Source of the DNA: DAOUEX01 sp034430235
GTDB lineage: Bacteria > Chloroflexota > Anaerolineae > UBA2200
DNA length: 64,000 nt
Direction of reading: 5' to 3'
NCBI GenBank assembly: GCA_964478075.1
Contig: CAYZGO010000013.1
Location: 25,331-89,330, forward strand
The notes beneath the pieces are model-generated. The model was not told the origin of the DNA. It worked only from the letters and a program-made list of their open reading frames with translations, and ran no database searches. Both the position numbers and the translations under genes were made by a program. Numbering within the stretch: the first letter of the stretch is position 1; each line of letters opens with the position of its first letter. This document shows, in pieces, positions 44,028 through 53,416 of this stretch.

Positions 44028-46049
44028 CTACGGAATCAGACGCAAGAACAGCGGCACGAAGGCGAGCGAAACCGCGGCGACTAACTCGACCAGGATGTTC
44101 AACGTGGGTCCAGCCGTATCCTTCAGAGGGTCGCCCACAGTATCCCCCACCACGCTGGCGAGGTGGGCCAAAGAGCCCTTGCCACCATGGGCGCCTGCTT
44201 CGATGCGCTTCTTGGCATTATCCCAGGCACCACCAGCGTTGGCCATAAAAATAGCCAGAAAAATGCCGCTGACGATGTTGCCGGCGATGAAGCCTGCCAG
44301 TGCCTCACGCCCCAAGGTGAAAACGATAGCAAAGGGAGAGGCCACAGCAACCAGACAGGGCAAGACCAGTTGCCCCAAAGCGCTCCTGGCAGCGATATCA
44401 ATGCATCGCTGGTAATCCGGAGCAGCCCTGCCCTCAAGCAGCCCTGCAATCTCCTTGAACTGGCGTCGCACTTCTGTGACCATCAGCTCTGCTGCGTGGC
44501 CCACGGCGCTCAAGGTCATGGAAGAGAACAGTGCAGGCAGCGCGCCACCGAGCAGCATGCCAGCCATCACTCGCGGGTCTCGGATGTCCAGGCTCTTCAC
44601 CATAGCCACTTCCGAATAGGCTGTCAGCAATGAGAGCGCAGCTGCTGCAGTCGCGCTGACTGCAAAGGCCTTCGCTATAGCCGCCGTGGTGTTGCCCGCA
44701 GCATCCAGGCGATCCGTGATACGCCGTATGCGGGGGTGCTGGCGTGTCATTTCAGCAATGCCACCCGCGTTGTCGGCAATTGGCCCATAAGCATCCATAG
44801 ACAGTGTGATGCCCAGAATGGAAAGCAAGCCCACGCCAGAAAGCGAGATGCCGTAAATGCCCCAGGCTCTGTGGGAAAAGATCATAGACAAGCCCAGGAT
44901 AAGCATGGGCAAAGCAGCGCTCCGCATGCCAACGGATAGACCGGCGATAATGGTCGTCGCCGCACCCGATTCACAAGATGCAGCAATCACGTCAACTGGG
45001 CGTCCAGAAGTAAAGTGCTCCGTAATCAGTCCGATAGCCACGCCTGCGACCAGGCCAGATGCCGTGGCATAGAAAGCGCGCAGGTCGTGCAAATAAAGCC
45101 GAGATAGCAGCAGTGTTCCCAGCAGCGCTACGACGGCGCTGATGACCATGCCCAAACGCAAAACCGTCTCCGGCCCCACTTTCTCCGATTGTGCCAGCAC
45201 TTTCACTGCAACAACCCCTACCACACAGCCCAACAGGCCAATCACGAGAACACACAGAGGGAAGTATATACCTTTTTGGCCCAAACGAGCACCGAGGACA
45301 GTCGTTGCGGAGCCCCCTAGAATGAGTGCGGCAATGGTTGTATCCACGTAAGACTGATAGGTATCCGCTCCCATGCCCGCCACATCGCCAACATTGTCGC
45401 CTACGAGGTCTGCAATCACGGCCGGGTTACGGGGATCGTCCTCGGGCATGCCCACTTCAACCTTCCCCACCATGTCGGCCCCAATGTCAGCAGCTTTGGT
45501 GAAGATTCCACCTCCGATGCGAGCGAAAATGGCCGCAAAGCTCGCACCCATAGAGTAGCCGGTCATCACGGTCAACGGATTCGGCACCACCCGCAACAGC
45601 GAAAAAGTCAGATAGACTGTGGAAATCCCCAGAATACCGAGGCTGACCACCGTCATACCTAGAACAGCCCCACCTGAAAAGGCCACATCAAGTGCATGAC
45701 CGGCCCCTTTACGGGCAGCAAAAGCTGTGCGGCCATTGGCCCGGGTGGCGATGTTCGTGCCGACGTAGCCTGCCAGCACAGACGTTACCACGCCAACAAT
45801 GAACGTGAACATGATATACACGTCCAGCACCACTAACAAGAGAATGGCGAAAAAGACCGCAACCACAGCCATGATGCGATACTCGCGCCTCAGGAATGTC
45901 ATCGCCCCTTTCTGAATGACTGCTGAGAACCTGGCAATCTCCGGCGTGCCAGCATCTTTGCTCAAGGTGATGCGGACCAGGTATACTGTGAAAACGATTC
46001 CCAGCAGTCCTGCGGCGGGGAAGAGATAAGCAGTTGAAGCAATAGGCAT
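44028..46049 (-). CDS. hppA: Membrane-bound ion-pumping pyrophosphatase
   Basis: This integral membrane protein couples pyrophosphate hydrolysis to H+ or Na+ export. It has 673 residues and about 15-16 membrane segments. Active-site blocks are GGGIFTKAADIGADMVGKVE, PEDDPRNPAVIADLVGDNVGD (Leu where Asn is usual) and the C-terminal GDTVGDPLKDTAGP. The GNTTAAIAK segment has Ala at the position that marks K+-dependent enzymes, so K+ dependence is likely. The frame runs 131 codons further upstream through the subtilase gene; GAGGAGAG supports the chosen ATG. Confidence 0.93.
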   Translation of the reverse strand: MPIASTAYLFPAAGLLGIVFTVYLVRITLSKDAGTPEIARFSAVIQKGAMTFLRREYRIMAVVAVFFAILLLVVLDVYIMFTFIVGVVTSVLAGYVGTNIATRANGRTAFAARKGAGHALDVAFSGGAVLGMTVVSLGILGISTVYLTFSLLRVVPNPLTVMTGYSMGASFAAIFARIGGGIFTKAADIGADMVGKVEVGMPEDDPRNPAVIADLVGDNVGDVAGMGADTYQSYVDTTIAALILGGSATTVLGARLGQKGIYFPLCVLVIGLLGCVVGVVAVKVLAQSEKVGPETVLRLGMVISAVVALLGTLLLSRLYLHDLRAFYATASGLVAGVAIGLITEHFTSGRPVDVIAASCESGAATTIIAGLSVGMRSAALPMLILGLSMIFSHRAWGIYGISLSGVGLLSILGITLSMDAYGPIADNAGGIAEMTRQHPRIRRITDRLDAAGNTTAAIAKAFAVSATAAAALSLLTAYSEVAMVKSLDIRDPRVMAGMLLGGALPALFSSMTLSAVGHAAELMVTEVRRQFKEIAGLLEGRAAPDYQRCIDIAARSALGQLVLPCLVAVASPFAIVFTLGREALAGFIAGNIVSGIFLAIFMANAGGAWDNAKKRIEAGAHGGKGSLAHLASVVGDTVGDPLKDTAGPTLNILVELVAAVSLAFVPLFLRLIP

Positions 46050-46123
46050 GACTCGTTGCTCTCCTCGTCGTTCCTGTTCAGTGCCGAAGCAAAAGGGTGT
46101 CCTTGGCAGGGGCAGCCAAAGGC

Positions 46124-47320
46124 TTAGCGCCCTGGCACGAAGAGCTGCAAGATTGAAACAAGACAGCCCGGCGCCGCCGGAGGTGGTGATGGCTGAAACG
46201 GCGTATCCAGGTACGCCTGATAGGCATCCGCACGGCCCTTGCCTTGCGCATTGGCATCCAGACCAAGGTCGTTCGCCGTCCTCATGAACCGCTCTCCAAG
46301 TTGCGTGGGAGTCAAGCCTGGAAAAGCTTCCAGCAACAGAGCTGCTGTGCCCGCGGCATGTGGTGTAGACATACTGGTGCCAGACGCCCGCGTGTAGAGC
46401 GCATCCACTGGCGCGCCCATACTGGTATCCTGGGCGCGACAAGAAACGATATCAACGCCAGGCATCAAAATGTCTGGCTTCATCCGTCCATCACTCGTGG
46501 GACCATGAGCTGAGAAGTTAGCAATGGCATCTTGCTTCGCACAGGCACCCACAGTCAGCACCTTCCTGGCACAACCTGGCGGGCCAACCGTGGAAGGCTG
46601 TGGGCCGTAGTTGCCCGCAGCCACACAAACCATAACACCCTGATCCACGGCCGCATCGCAGGTCACAGAAAGTGCATCTGAGCCATCACACGGTCCCATG
46701 CCGCCCAGGGACAGATTGATGACTTTTACATTTTGCTGCACCGCCCACTCCAGGCCGGCCATGACTTCGCTCATATACCCCGAGCCGTCACCGTGCAGCA
46801 CCTTGGCTGCGTAGATGCGGGCCTCGGGCGCAATACCCTTGTACTTGTTACCGGCTCCGGCCGCAATCCCGGCCACATGGGTGCCATGCCCGTGATTGTC
46901 ACTCGTCCCTTCACCCGTAAAATCCTCCATGGCCGTAATACGACCTGCAAAGTCCGGATGACCAGGATCAATGCCCGTATCCAGGACAGCGATTGGTACA
47001 TTGCGCCCCGTAAAGCCAGTGGCCCAAACCTCTGGGGCACGGATATGGGTAGCAGAAGCGTCCAGACAAATGTGCACAGGCAGGTCCGGCCAGATGTGCT
47101 CTACTGTAGGATCGTCAGCGAGTTCACGAATCTGCTCGGCCGAAGCACGCATGGCTGCGGCAGGGACAAGGACAAAGTGGTGCGGCCTTGTGATACCAGC
47201 CAGAGGCCGACTGGCGAGGGAAACCTCCTGTCTGTATCTGATGATGATGCGGTGCTCATGCGGCGCCCCGGGAGCTCCCAGCGTCTCCGCTAGGCCAGCG
47301 GCTATTTTGGTGCGTCTCAC
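46124..47320 (-). CDS. Subtilisin-family serine protease (S8), no signal peptide
   Basis: This protease has 398 residues. The catalytic triad is Asp115 (AVLDTGIDPGHPD), His146 (DNHGHGTHVAG) and Ser near 320 (SGTSMSTPHAAG). Residues 20-90 look like an I9-type prodomain (HRIIIRYRQEV ... EQIRELADDPTVEHIWPD). No signal peptide is seen, so it is intracellular or leaves by a route not visible here. The start is a GTG after GGGAGGA. A free I9-like gene lies 35 bases upstream. The C-terminus is rich in Pro and ends in a hydrophobic CLVSILQLFVPG. Confidence 0.9.
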   Translation of the reverse strand: MRRTKIAAGLAETLGAPGAPHEHRIIIRYRQEVSLASRPLAGITRPHHFVLVPAAAMRASAEQIRELADDPTVEHIWPDLPVHICLDASATHIRAPEVWATGFTGRNVPIAVLDTGIDPGHPDFAGRITAMEDFTGEGTSDNHGHGTHVAGIAAGAGNKYKGIAPEARIYAAKVLHGDGSGYMSEVMAGLEWAVQQNVKVINLSLGGMGPCDGSDALSVTCDAAVDQGVMVCVAAGNYGPQPSTVGPPGCARKVLTVGACAKQDAIANFSAHGPTSDGRMKPDILMPGVDIVSCRAQDTSMGAPVDALYTRASGTSMSTPHAAGTAALLLEAFPGLTPTQLGERFMRTANDLGLDANAQGKGRADAYQAYLDTPFQPSPPPAAPGCLVSILQLFVPGR

Positions 47321-47355
47321 GTCTTCCTCCCTTGTTTTGAGTGCTGGAGGTCCTG

Positions 47356-47610
47356 CTATTGAATGAAGACCTGGCGGTCTTCCTCAATCGCCTGTACCCA
47401 CGGCTCCTTCTGAAGAGCTAATGCTGTCTCCCCTGAGCACGAAACAGCTACCGCCTTGATAAGGCTAAAGGACCGTAGTATCGTAACCCCCAATTCGGCC
47501 AGCCGTGTTGTTGCCTGCGACACGTCGCCTTCGACACGCAGGATCAGACGCACTGTGTCCTTTGGCCGCTTCCGCAACTTGCCCCGCAAAGTCCGCTTGA
47601 TCTTATCCAT
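47356..47610 (-). CDS. Small free inhibitor-like protein of the I9/subtilase prodomain type
   Basis: This 84-residue protein has a basic N-terminus and then RLILRVEGDVSQATTRLAEL and SLIKAVAVSCSGETALALQ, with KEPWVQAIEEDRQVFIQ at the end. The beta-alpha-beta layout and the final VQAIEEDRQV match the ending of subtilase prodomains (I9). It overlaps acpS by 8 bases and precedes the protease gene, so it probably inhibits or folds that protease in trans. Function is inferred from motif and position. Confidence 0.7.
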   Translation of the reverse strand: MDKIKRTLRGKLRKRPKDTVRLILRVEGDVSQATTRLAELGVTILRSFSLIKAVAVSCSGETALALQKEPWVQAIEEDRQVFIQ

Positions 47611-47980
47611 CCTGACCTGCCACTACAAAAGCTACCGCATAGTCACGCGAATGCGAGAGACTGATGGCAAACTCCACCAGACCCAGCTTGGCGGCACGAG
47701 CTGCCGCGCGCCCATGTAGACGAACCAGCGGCCTGCCACGTGCATCAGCAAGCACTTCCATCTCGCACCACGACACTCCAAGCAATCCAGTTCCGAGCGC
47801 TTTCGAAAGCGCTTCTTTCCCCGCGAAACGCACTGCCAGTTCAGGCACCCGCCCCTTGCACAGTGTCAACTCGGCCCGAGTGTAGACTCTGTTCAAGAAA
47901 CGCCCATTCCAACGTGAAATGGCCCGGCGGATGCGCTCAATCTCGATGATATCCACACCCACGCTGAGCATCAGGTACAC
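47603..47980 (-). CDS. acpS: Holo-[acyl-carrier-protein] synthase
   Basis: This cytoplasmic phosphopantetheinyl transferase activates ACP for fatty acid synthesis. It has 125 residues. GVDIIEIERI near the start carries the metal-binding Asp, and RFAGKEALSKALGTG carries the Lys-Glu pair. The start is a GTG directly after the UDP-glucose dehydrogenase stop; the ATG three codons on (47971) is an alternative. It is tightly coupled to both neighbours. Confidence 0.93.
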   Translation of the reverse strand: MYLMLSVGVDIIEIERIRRAISRWNGRFLNRVYTRAELTLCKGRVPELAVRFAGKEALSKALGTGLLGVSWCEMEVLADARGRPLVRLHGRAAARAAKLGLVEFAISLSHSRDYAVAFVVAGQDG

Positions 47981-49300
47981 TCACAAGGGTCGCCCATTTG
48001 CATCGTATCCCCGCCCGATGCAGCGATAAGTGAACCCCAGTGCCCTCATTCTTTCAGGCTCATAGATATTGCGGCCATCGAGAAGCACTGGCTGGCGCAT
48101 AGACTTGACAATGCGCCCCATGTCCAGTTGCTTGAACTCGTTCCACTCCGTCAGCAGGATCAACGCGTCTGCGTCCTCGGCCACGGCGTACGCGTTGTCA
48201 CAATAGGTCACGTCGTTCAGAATCTCCCTGGCATTGTCCGCTGCCACCGGGTCGTAGGCCTTGACCTGTGCCCCTTCGTGCTGCAACATGTGAATGATCT
48301 CGATAGAAGGTGCATCGCGCATATCATCGGTGTTAGGCTTGAAGGACAGGCCCAACACACCGATCGTCTTGCCGCGAAGGTTCCCCATGATCTCGCGCAG
48401 CTTCTGAATAACGCGCTTGCGCTGGTCGTAGTTGATCTCCATGACTGCGCGCAGCAGCTGAGGATGGCAGCCATGCGTGGCAGCAATATGAGCTAGAGCC
48501 TTTACGTCCTTGGGGAAACAGGAGCCACCCCAACCTACGCCAGCCCCCAGGAAGGCGTGGCCAATGCGTTTATCGCTGCCCATGCCCCGCGCAACCTCCC
48601 TCACATCAGCACCCAGAGCCTCACAGATATTGGCCATCTCATTGATGAACGAGATCTTGGTCGCCAGGAATGCATTCGAGGCATACTTGATCATCTCGGC
48701 AGTGCGCAGATCAGTGATAATAACGGGGGCCTGCAGCGGTGCATACAGCTCTGCGACCTTTTCGGCCGCTTCCCGGTTTGTACACCCTAGCACGATGCGG
48801 TCGGGATGCGTGAAATCATAGACAGCCGAGCCTTCACGCAGGAATTCTGGATTGGAGACCAGCGCAAATCCTACGTCGCTGACCTTGTGCTCATTGACGA
48901 TGTCAGCCACCCAATCCCCAGTCCCGATTGGAACTGTGCTCTTGTTGACGATGATCAGAGGCTCAGCAAGACGCCTGGCGATTCCCTCGGTCGCCTGGTT
49001 AACGTGAGAGAGGTCTGCCTCCCCCTCGCTTCCGGACGGCGTGCCGACAGCAACGAAAACGAACTCCGCACCACGCAGCGCCTCGTCGTACGAGGTTGTA
49101 AAGTCCAGACGCCCAGCTTCGTAGTTGCGGCGGACTACCTCTTCCAACCCTGGCTCAAAGATCGGCAGGATACCCTTTTTCAGGTTGTCCGATTTCTGTT
49201 GGCTCCGATTCAGACAAATCACTTTGTTGCCAAGATCGGCCAGGCAGGCTCCTGTCACCAGTCCGACGTATCCCACACCAATGACGCAGATATTCTTCAT
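47981..49300 (-). CDS. UDP-glucose 6-dehydrogenase
   Basis: This cytoplasmic enzyme oxidises UDP-glucose to UDP-glucuronate for polysaccharide synthesis. It has 439 residues. GVGYVG (8-13) binds NAD, the EFLREGSA and [20 protein letters not shown] blocks are present, and the catalytic Cys lies in [12 protein letters not shown] near 262. It is the first gene of the leftward run. The 242 bases upstream show nothing clear. Confidence 0.93.
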   Translation of the reverse strand: MKNICVIGVGYVGLVTGACLADLGNKVICLNRSQQKSDNLKKGILPIFEPGLEEVVRRNYEAGRLDFTTSYDEALRGAEFVFVAVGTPSGSEGEADLSHVNQATEGIARRLAEPLIIVNKSTVPIGTGDWVADIVNEHKVSDVGFALVSNPEFLREGSAVYDFTHPDRIVLGCTNREAAEKVAELYAPLQAPVIITDLRTAEMIKYASNAFLATKISFINEMANICEALGADVREVARGMGSDKRIGHAFLGAGVGWGGSCFPKDVKALAHIAATHGCHPQLLRAVMEINYDQRKRVIQKLREIMGNLRGKTIGVLGLSFKPNTDDMRDAPSIEIIHMLQHEGAQVKAYDPVAADNAREILNDVTYCDNAYAVAEDADALILLTEWNEFKQLDMGRIVKSMRQPVLLDGRNIYEPERMRALGFTYRCIGRGYDANGRPL

Positions 49301-49542
49301 TCTTCAGGCTTCTCCTTCACACTACAATAGAGTCACAGAACCCCATTGTGCTGACAGGTCTTGTGTGTGTCCTCAATGCTTCTTCAACGGCATATGTCCG
49401 CGCTCGACCACGGAGTCACAAGTGCAGCACAAGCATCGCCTTACGTCAACAAAGTGCGGCCCTGACCGACATACTAAGGCCAAGGCTCAGCCACTATATC
49501 ACAGATAGCTTGATTGTCAAAACTTGGTCACCTAGGGTTGTT

Positions 49543-50832
49543 TCACTTCCCTCTAGCATCCTCCAGAACCATACACGCCAACGCCTGCCCCATCTCCACA
49601 GCATAGTTCGAACCTCTATCCCATGGATAGACGTGGCTCATGCTGGCGAAATATAACCCAGGCACGGGTGTGCGCACAGGCGGTATTTGCCTGGAATAGT
49701 TCACAGGCACCACTGGTTGGGCATACTTTTCGCGGAACAGCCAACTCTTGCGCACCCACGACGGATCAAATGCCGGGTTGAATGCAGTCAGGCTGGGCAA
49801 GAACTCCTTCAGCAGTTCGTCCTTGCTCATGCGAAAGTACCTGTGCTCAGGCGCTGGATAATCGCCCAGGTAGACAAGGTAGTCACCGCCATAGTGCTCG
49901 GGTGGCTGATAGTTTGTATGTTCCACAAAGGCCAGGAAGGGAAACTGCCCTTTGGGCAGATTAATCCAGTAAAAGCTGGCAGTAATGGGCTGTTCGAGAG
50001 CCAGAACTAGTGTCAATGCGCCAAGGGAGCGCAATCCTCGTATCTGCGTCAGGTAGTCTTCAGGCAGACTTGGCGCCAAACGCAGCATTGCCGACGGTGA
50101 GACCGTGGCCAGAACCGCATCGAACTCGTGCACCTCGTCTGGCACGTGCAGGCGAATCCTTGGCCCAGAATCATCCACCCGTGATACAGGTGCGCTCAAG
50201 TGGATGACGCCGCCCTGAGCTTGCACCTTCTCTACCAGGGCGTCAATAAGAGTTTGATAGCCTCCAACGTAATAGCCCAGACGCGGCGTACGCTTATGGA
50301 TGCGCGCCCAGAACCAGGCCATGTTGACCTCGCGGTAGTAGTCTCCAAGTTTGCCAACCAACAGCGGCTCCCAAAGCATTTGGTAGGCACGCAGCCCGAT
50401 GTAGCGGGGCAGCCACTCATGTGCCGTCACCCGCTCCAACGGCTGCCAGTTCCTCGATAGGCGCAGGTAGAGGGTCACCAGACCAACGCGTATCTTGTCC
50501 AGGAAAGACAGGTATGGATAGCGGAGCACAGCAAGCGGGCTGTCGAAAGCGTTTATCGTGCCATTTTGCCAGATGGCCGTAATGGGCCTGGGGAAGAAGA
50601 TTCTGTCACCGAGGCCAAGCTCACGACTAAAGTTCAGAACAATGTGGTCGGAGGCGAACAAGTGGTGATAGAACTTTTCCAGAGGCCACTCCCAACGGTC
50701 ATCTTTGAACGTCCCGGCCAAGCCTCCGGCCTGTGCTGCTTGCTCAAAGATGGTCACCTGGTGACCGGCCTTGCCCAACTCGTAGGCCGCTGTCAGACCA
50801 GTGATGCCGGCGCCAACAATGCCAATCTCCAT
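49543..50832 (-). CDS. FAD-dependent amine-oxidase/protoporphyrinogen-oxidase-like protein
   Basis: This is a 429-residue flavoprotein. The dinucleotide motif GAGITG (7-12) and FEQAAQAGGLAGTF bind FAD; the C-terminal PVPGLYFASMSHVYPWDRGSNYAVEMGQ is the second FAD block. Similar proteins often sit in polysaccharide or lipid clusters, and UDP-glucose dehydrogenase follows on the same strand. The substrate is unknown; HemG/HemY is unlikely because no haem genes are near. Confidence 0.85.
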   Translation of the reverse strand: MEIGIVGAGITGLTAAYELGKAGHQVTIFEQAAQAGGLAGTFKDDRWEWPLEKFYHHLFASDHIVLNFSRELGLGDRIFFPRPITAIWQNGTINAFDSPLAVLRYPYLSFLDKIRVGLVTLYLRLSRNWQPLERVTAHEWLPRYIGLRAYQMLWEPLLVGKLGDYYREVNMAWFWARIHKRTPRLGYYVGGYQTLIDALVEKVQAQGGVIHLSAPVSRVDDSGPRIRLHVPDEVHEFDAVLATVSPSAMLRLAPSLPEDYLTQIRGLRSLGALTLVLALEQPITASFYWINLPKGQFPFLAFVEHTNYQPPEHYGGDYLVYLGDYPAPEHRYFRMSKDELLKEFLPSLTAFNPAFDPSWVRKSWLFREKYAQPVVPVNYSRQIPPVRTPVPGLYFASMSHVYPWDRGSNYAVEMGQALACMVLEDARGK

Positions 50833-51012
50833 GCTTTAGTCACTCCAGTTCACGTCATGAGAATAGGGCGCTGTTCTCCGTACACGAACAACACGAAGGC
50901 CTGCCGCAATACACGAGTTCTTCCAGAGTTTTGTGCAATTCGGTTTCATTCGTGCCATTCGTGTATATCGTACTCAGAGGAACTTTCGCGGGCATTTGTT
51001 CACCACCACGGA

Positions 51013-51252
51013 CTACTGCCCCTCTTCTGACACCATGCCGGCCAGGATTCTCTCCATAGCCATAGTGTGACTACATACGCCTCGTTGGGCGAAAAACCTG
51101 CAGCCACACTTCCAAGCACCACTGTCGTAACGAACAGTGTAGGTATTGTGATCGCCCCTGAAGACCACCTCAAACTGCGAGAACCGCACGCGATCCTTCT
51201 CCTCAGCGTACCGTCTCGCCTTCTCAATCTTGCTCACCATTCCTGAGTCCAT
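51013..51252 (-). CDS. SWIM zinc-finger protein
   Basis: This small protein (79 residues) is nearly all SWIM domain: WKCGCRFFAQRGVCSHTMAME gives CxC...CxH. GGAGG stands four bases before the ATG. SWIM fingers bind DNA or proteins; in bacteria they often occur with SWI2/SNF2 helicases, none of which is near. The bases between it and the FAD gene (50833-51012) hold low-complexity ATTCGTG-type DNA. Confidence 0.85.
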   Translation of the reverse strand: MDSGMVSKIEKARRYAEEKDRVRFSQFEVVFRGDHNTYTVRYDSGAWKCGCRFFAQRGVCSHTMAMERILAGMVSEEGQ

Positions 51253-51290
51253 ATGTCCTCCATTAAGCTCTCTGGACAGTGACCTCCAAT

Positions 51291-51319
51291 ACTTCCGAAG
51301 TCTGCCAGACTTCGGAAGT
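51291..51319. repeat. ACTTCCGAAGTCT hairpin
   Basis: A perfect 13-bp stem with a GCC loop lies just after the isomerase stop. No T-run follows, so it may be a dispersed repeat more than a terminator. Confidence 0.65.
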
Positions 51320-51335
51320 GTTCAGTGCACGAGTA

Positions 51336-52397
51336 CTAGAGCCGTCCCAAACGCTCCTTCACGAGCTGGATGCTCTCCATAGACCAAGGATCAACGTCGT
51401 AGAGCATCGCCAGATAATAGCTGACATAGTCACCCAAGTGGACGGTTGACAGCATCTGTGCCAGCGCGCTGTGTCCACGTGCTTCGACCGTGTCACAAGC
51501 GAAACCGTGCTCCTGCAGCAACTCGCGTGTAATATCAAAGCGCAAAAGCACCCGCGGATGGTTCAACATGGAAGTCAGTATGACCACGTGCACCGAGTGT
51601 GGCAGGCCAGGTGGAAAAGGATAGCCCGCCACAGTGTTGTGAGTCAATTCGGGCAGCACATCAAACACGCACCAGGACTTGGCATTCTCATTGAATTGCC
51701 CCTTCCAGCGACGTGCAACTTCACTCAAGTGTTCCGCTCCATACACTACTGGCAGCCGCTGGTGGAGCTTCATGGCCAGTGACTTTGCGGCGTTCTCGGC
51801 TGAGGGAACCGACTCCTTGATCTCCGCCTGCCACTGCCACATCACGGCCACTGCCTCCGCCACGTCTGCTGACTTGTCACTGACAAAGCCTAGGCACTGC
51901 ATGATCCCCAGCAGGTACATTAAGGAGTAACCGACCGCTGCACGCGGTTGTGTCTCATAGTGAAACAAGCACAAGGGCAAGTCCTGTTCGCGAGTCTTGC
52001 GCGCCAGTTCGCCACCCGTCGTGATAGACAGTACCCGTGCCCCGCTCCGCAGTGCATTGTCGAAGCCGAGCAGCGTTTCCTCAGTGTTACCAGAGTAGCT
52101 GCAGGCGATTACCAAGGTGCGCTGGTCAACGAAGGCCGGCAAGGTATAGTCGCGATGCACTATGATGGGAACAGGACATTCCTGTACCAGCAGCGTACGC
52201 AGCAGGTCGCCACCGATAGCTGAACCACCTATACCAATGATAACGACCTGATTGACTTTGCGGTACTCGTCTGGCAACTCGAGGTCACGAATCCCATTCC
52301 ACCCGTCCTCGCACTGCCGTGGTAACCCAGCGATGCAGGCCAGCATTCCCTGTTGATCCAGTGCTGCAAAGTCCAAAGGGGCATCCAGGTCAAGCAT
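51336..52397 (-). CDS. Bifunctional phosphoglucose/phosphomannose isomerase
   Basis: This cytoplasmic SIS-domain enzyme interconverts glucose-6-P or mannose-6-P with fructose-6-P. It has 353 residues. GIGGSAIGGDLL and CSYSGNTEETL are the sugar-phosphate loops; GYPFPPGLPHS and the HLGDYVSYYLA end are typical of the bifunctional type. The open frame begins 35 codons earlier, but GGGGGAGGG stands just before this ATG. It overlaps rsmI by 8 bases. Confidence 0.9.
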   Translation of the reverse strand: MLDLDAPLDFAALDQQGMLACIAGLPRQCEDGWNGIRDLELPDEYRKVNQVVIIGIGGSAIGGDLLRTLLVQECPVPIIVHRDYTLPAFVDQRTLVIACSYSGNTEETLLGFDNALRSGARVLSITTGGELARKTREQDLPLCLFHYETQPRAAVGYSLMYLLGIMQCLGFVSDKSADVAEAVAVMWQWQAEIKESVPSAENAAKSLAMKLHQRLPVVYGAEHLSEVARRWKGQFNENAKSWCVFDVLPELTHNTVAGYPFPPGLPHSVHVVILTSMLNHPRVLLRFDITRELLQEHGFACDTVEARGHSALAQMLSTVHLGDYVSYYLAMLYDVDPWSMESIQLVKERLGRL

Positions 52398-53247
52398 CCG
52401 TCCCTCCCCCAGCATCATTGTGGAGTAATGTTCGCGCTGCCAGGCTGTATACGGCACGTCTGCGCCAGTGCGCCTTTTTGGCAACCTGAGCAGCAGCGTC
52501 ACGCCGGCTCATGCCACCGGCTATCAACTCAGCCAGAACTTGCCGCACGCGGTCCTCCTCCCAGGCAGGTTCTCCTCGACTTGGCGCGCCAGCAAGCACC
52601 AGCGTGAACTCCCCGCGCGGCGGAGTCTGGCTAAAGCGAGTGATTCCTTCGCTGACTACTCCACGCCAGACCTCTTCATACATTTTTGTCAACTCGCAGG
52701 CAATTGCCAACTGCCTGTCGCCGCACACTTGATGTATGTCTTGCAGTGCGGCCAGCAGGCGATGCGGAGACTCGAAACAGACAATGGTGCGCAGCTCATC
52801 CCGCACCGAAGCCAGCAGCCGCTGCCGTGCAACGCGACGGCGCGGGAGAAAACCGAGGAACACAAAACTGTCGGTGGGAAGGCCCGATACAGCGAGAGCA
52901 GCCAGCACCGCGGAGGGCCCCGGCACGACGACGACGGGCACGTCTGCGGCGACAGCGGCCTTGACCAAGCGATATCCAGGATCCGATATGGCCGGCATCC
53001 CGGCTTCCGAGACCAGGGCTACAGCCTGTGTCTGCAGAGCGCGCAGGATTTCGCCCTGCCGGGCCAACTCGTTGTGCTCGAAGAAACTAACCATCGGCGT
53101 GCTGATCTCATAACGAGCCAGCAGCTTGGCCGTCGTCCGCGTATCCTCAGCGGCGATTAGCTTCACCTCGCGCAGCACCCGAAGCGCACGCAAGGTGATA
53201 TCTTCCAGGTTTCCAATCGGAGTCGCTACCACGTACAGCATGCCCAT
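52390..53247 (-). CDS. rsmI: 16S rRNA 2'-O-methyltransferase RsmI
   Basis: This cytoplasmic enzyme methylates C1402 of 16S rRNA. It has 285 residues. LYVVATPIGNLEDITLRALR opens it, followed by EDTRTT, SEAGMPAISDPGYRLV and VPGPSAVLAALAVSGLPTD, all diagnostic. The frame runs 83 codons further up, but a -10 box lies 8-13 bases before this ATG, so the mRNA is probably leaderless. It is coupled to the isomerase. Confidence 0.94.
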   Translation of the reverse strand: MGMLYVVATPIGNLEDITLRALRVLREVKLIAAEDTRTTAKLLARYEISTPMVSFFEHNELARQGEILRALQTQAVALVSEAGMPAISDPGYRLVKAAVAADVPVVVVPGPSAVLAALAVSGLPTDSFVFLGFLPRRRVARQRLLASVRDELRTIVCFESPHRLLAALQDIHQVCGDRQLAIACELTKMYEEVWRGVVSEGITRFSQTPPRGEFTLVLAGAPSRGEPAWEEDRVRQVLAELIAGGMSRRDAAAQVAKKAHWRRRAVYSLAARTLLHNDAGGGTDA

Positions 53248-53254
53248 CAAACCC

Positions 53255-53283
53255 ATTATAGCGGAGAATCCGCAGCATGTCCA
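53255..53283 (-). promoter_or_regulatory. Promoter of rsmI, leaderless type
   Basis: On the minus strand TGGACA and TATAAT stand exactly 17 bases apart. The expected start point is at or next to the rsmI ATG, with no ribosome site. Confidence 0.7.
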
Positions 53284-53311
53284 ACGCAGAGTTTGCACAG
53301 TCAGACAACGC

Positions 53312-53340
53312 TTGCGGAAACTACGAAGCGGCTGTATAAT
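53312..53340 (+). promoter_or_regulatory. Promoter of xpt-guaA-sbcD
   Basis: TTGCGG and TATAAT stand 17 bases apart. It is divergent from the rsmI promoter, with only 28 bases between the two -35 boxes. Confidence 0.65.
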
Positions 53341-53378
53341 CTCAATTGTGAGTTGCATAGCTGCAGGGTTGAGATTAT
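53336..53378. promoter_or_regulatory. Inverted repeat over the xpt transcription start
   Basis: ATAATCTCAA and TTGAGATTAT are perfect 10-bp arms spaced by 23 bases. The left arm overlaps the -10 box. Inside, CTCAATTGTGAG is a further palindrome. It could be an operator for a purine-responsive repressor or a leader hairpin. Confidence 0.5.
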
Positions 53379-53416
53379 CCTGCCGCTGCCTGCCACAAGG
53401 AGGACGATCACGAACA

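Noticed and set aside
53341..53416. A purine riboswitch in the xpt leader.
   Set aside because: The leader is only about 70 bases and I cannot find the conserved three-way junction loops; the inverted repeat overlaps the promoter instead.
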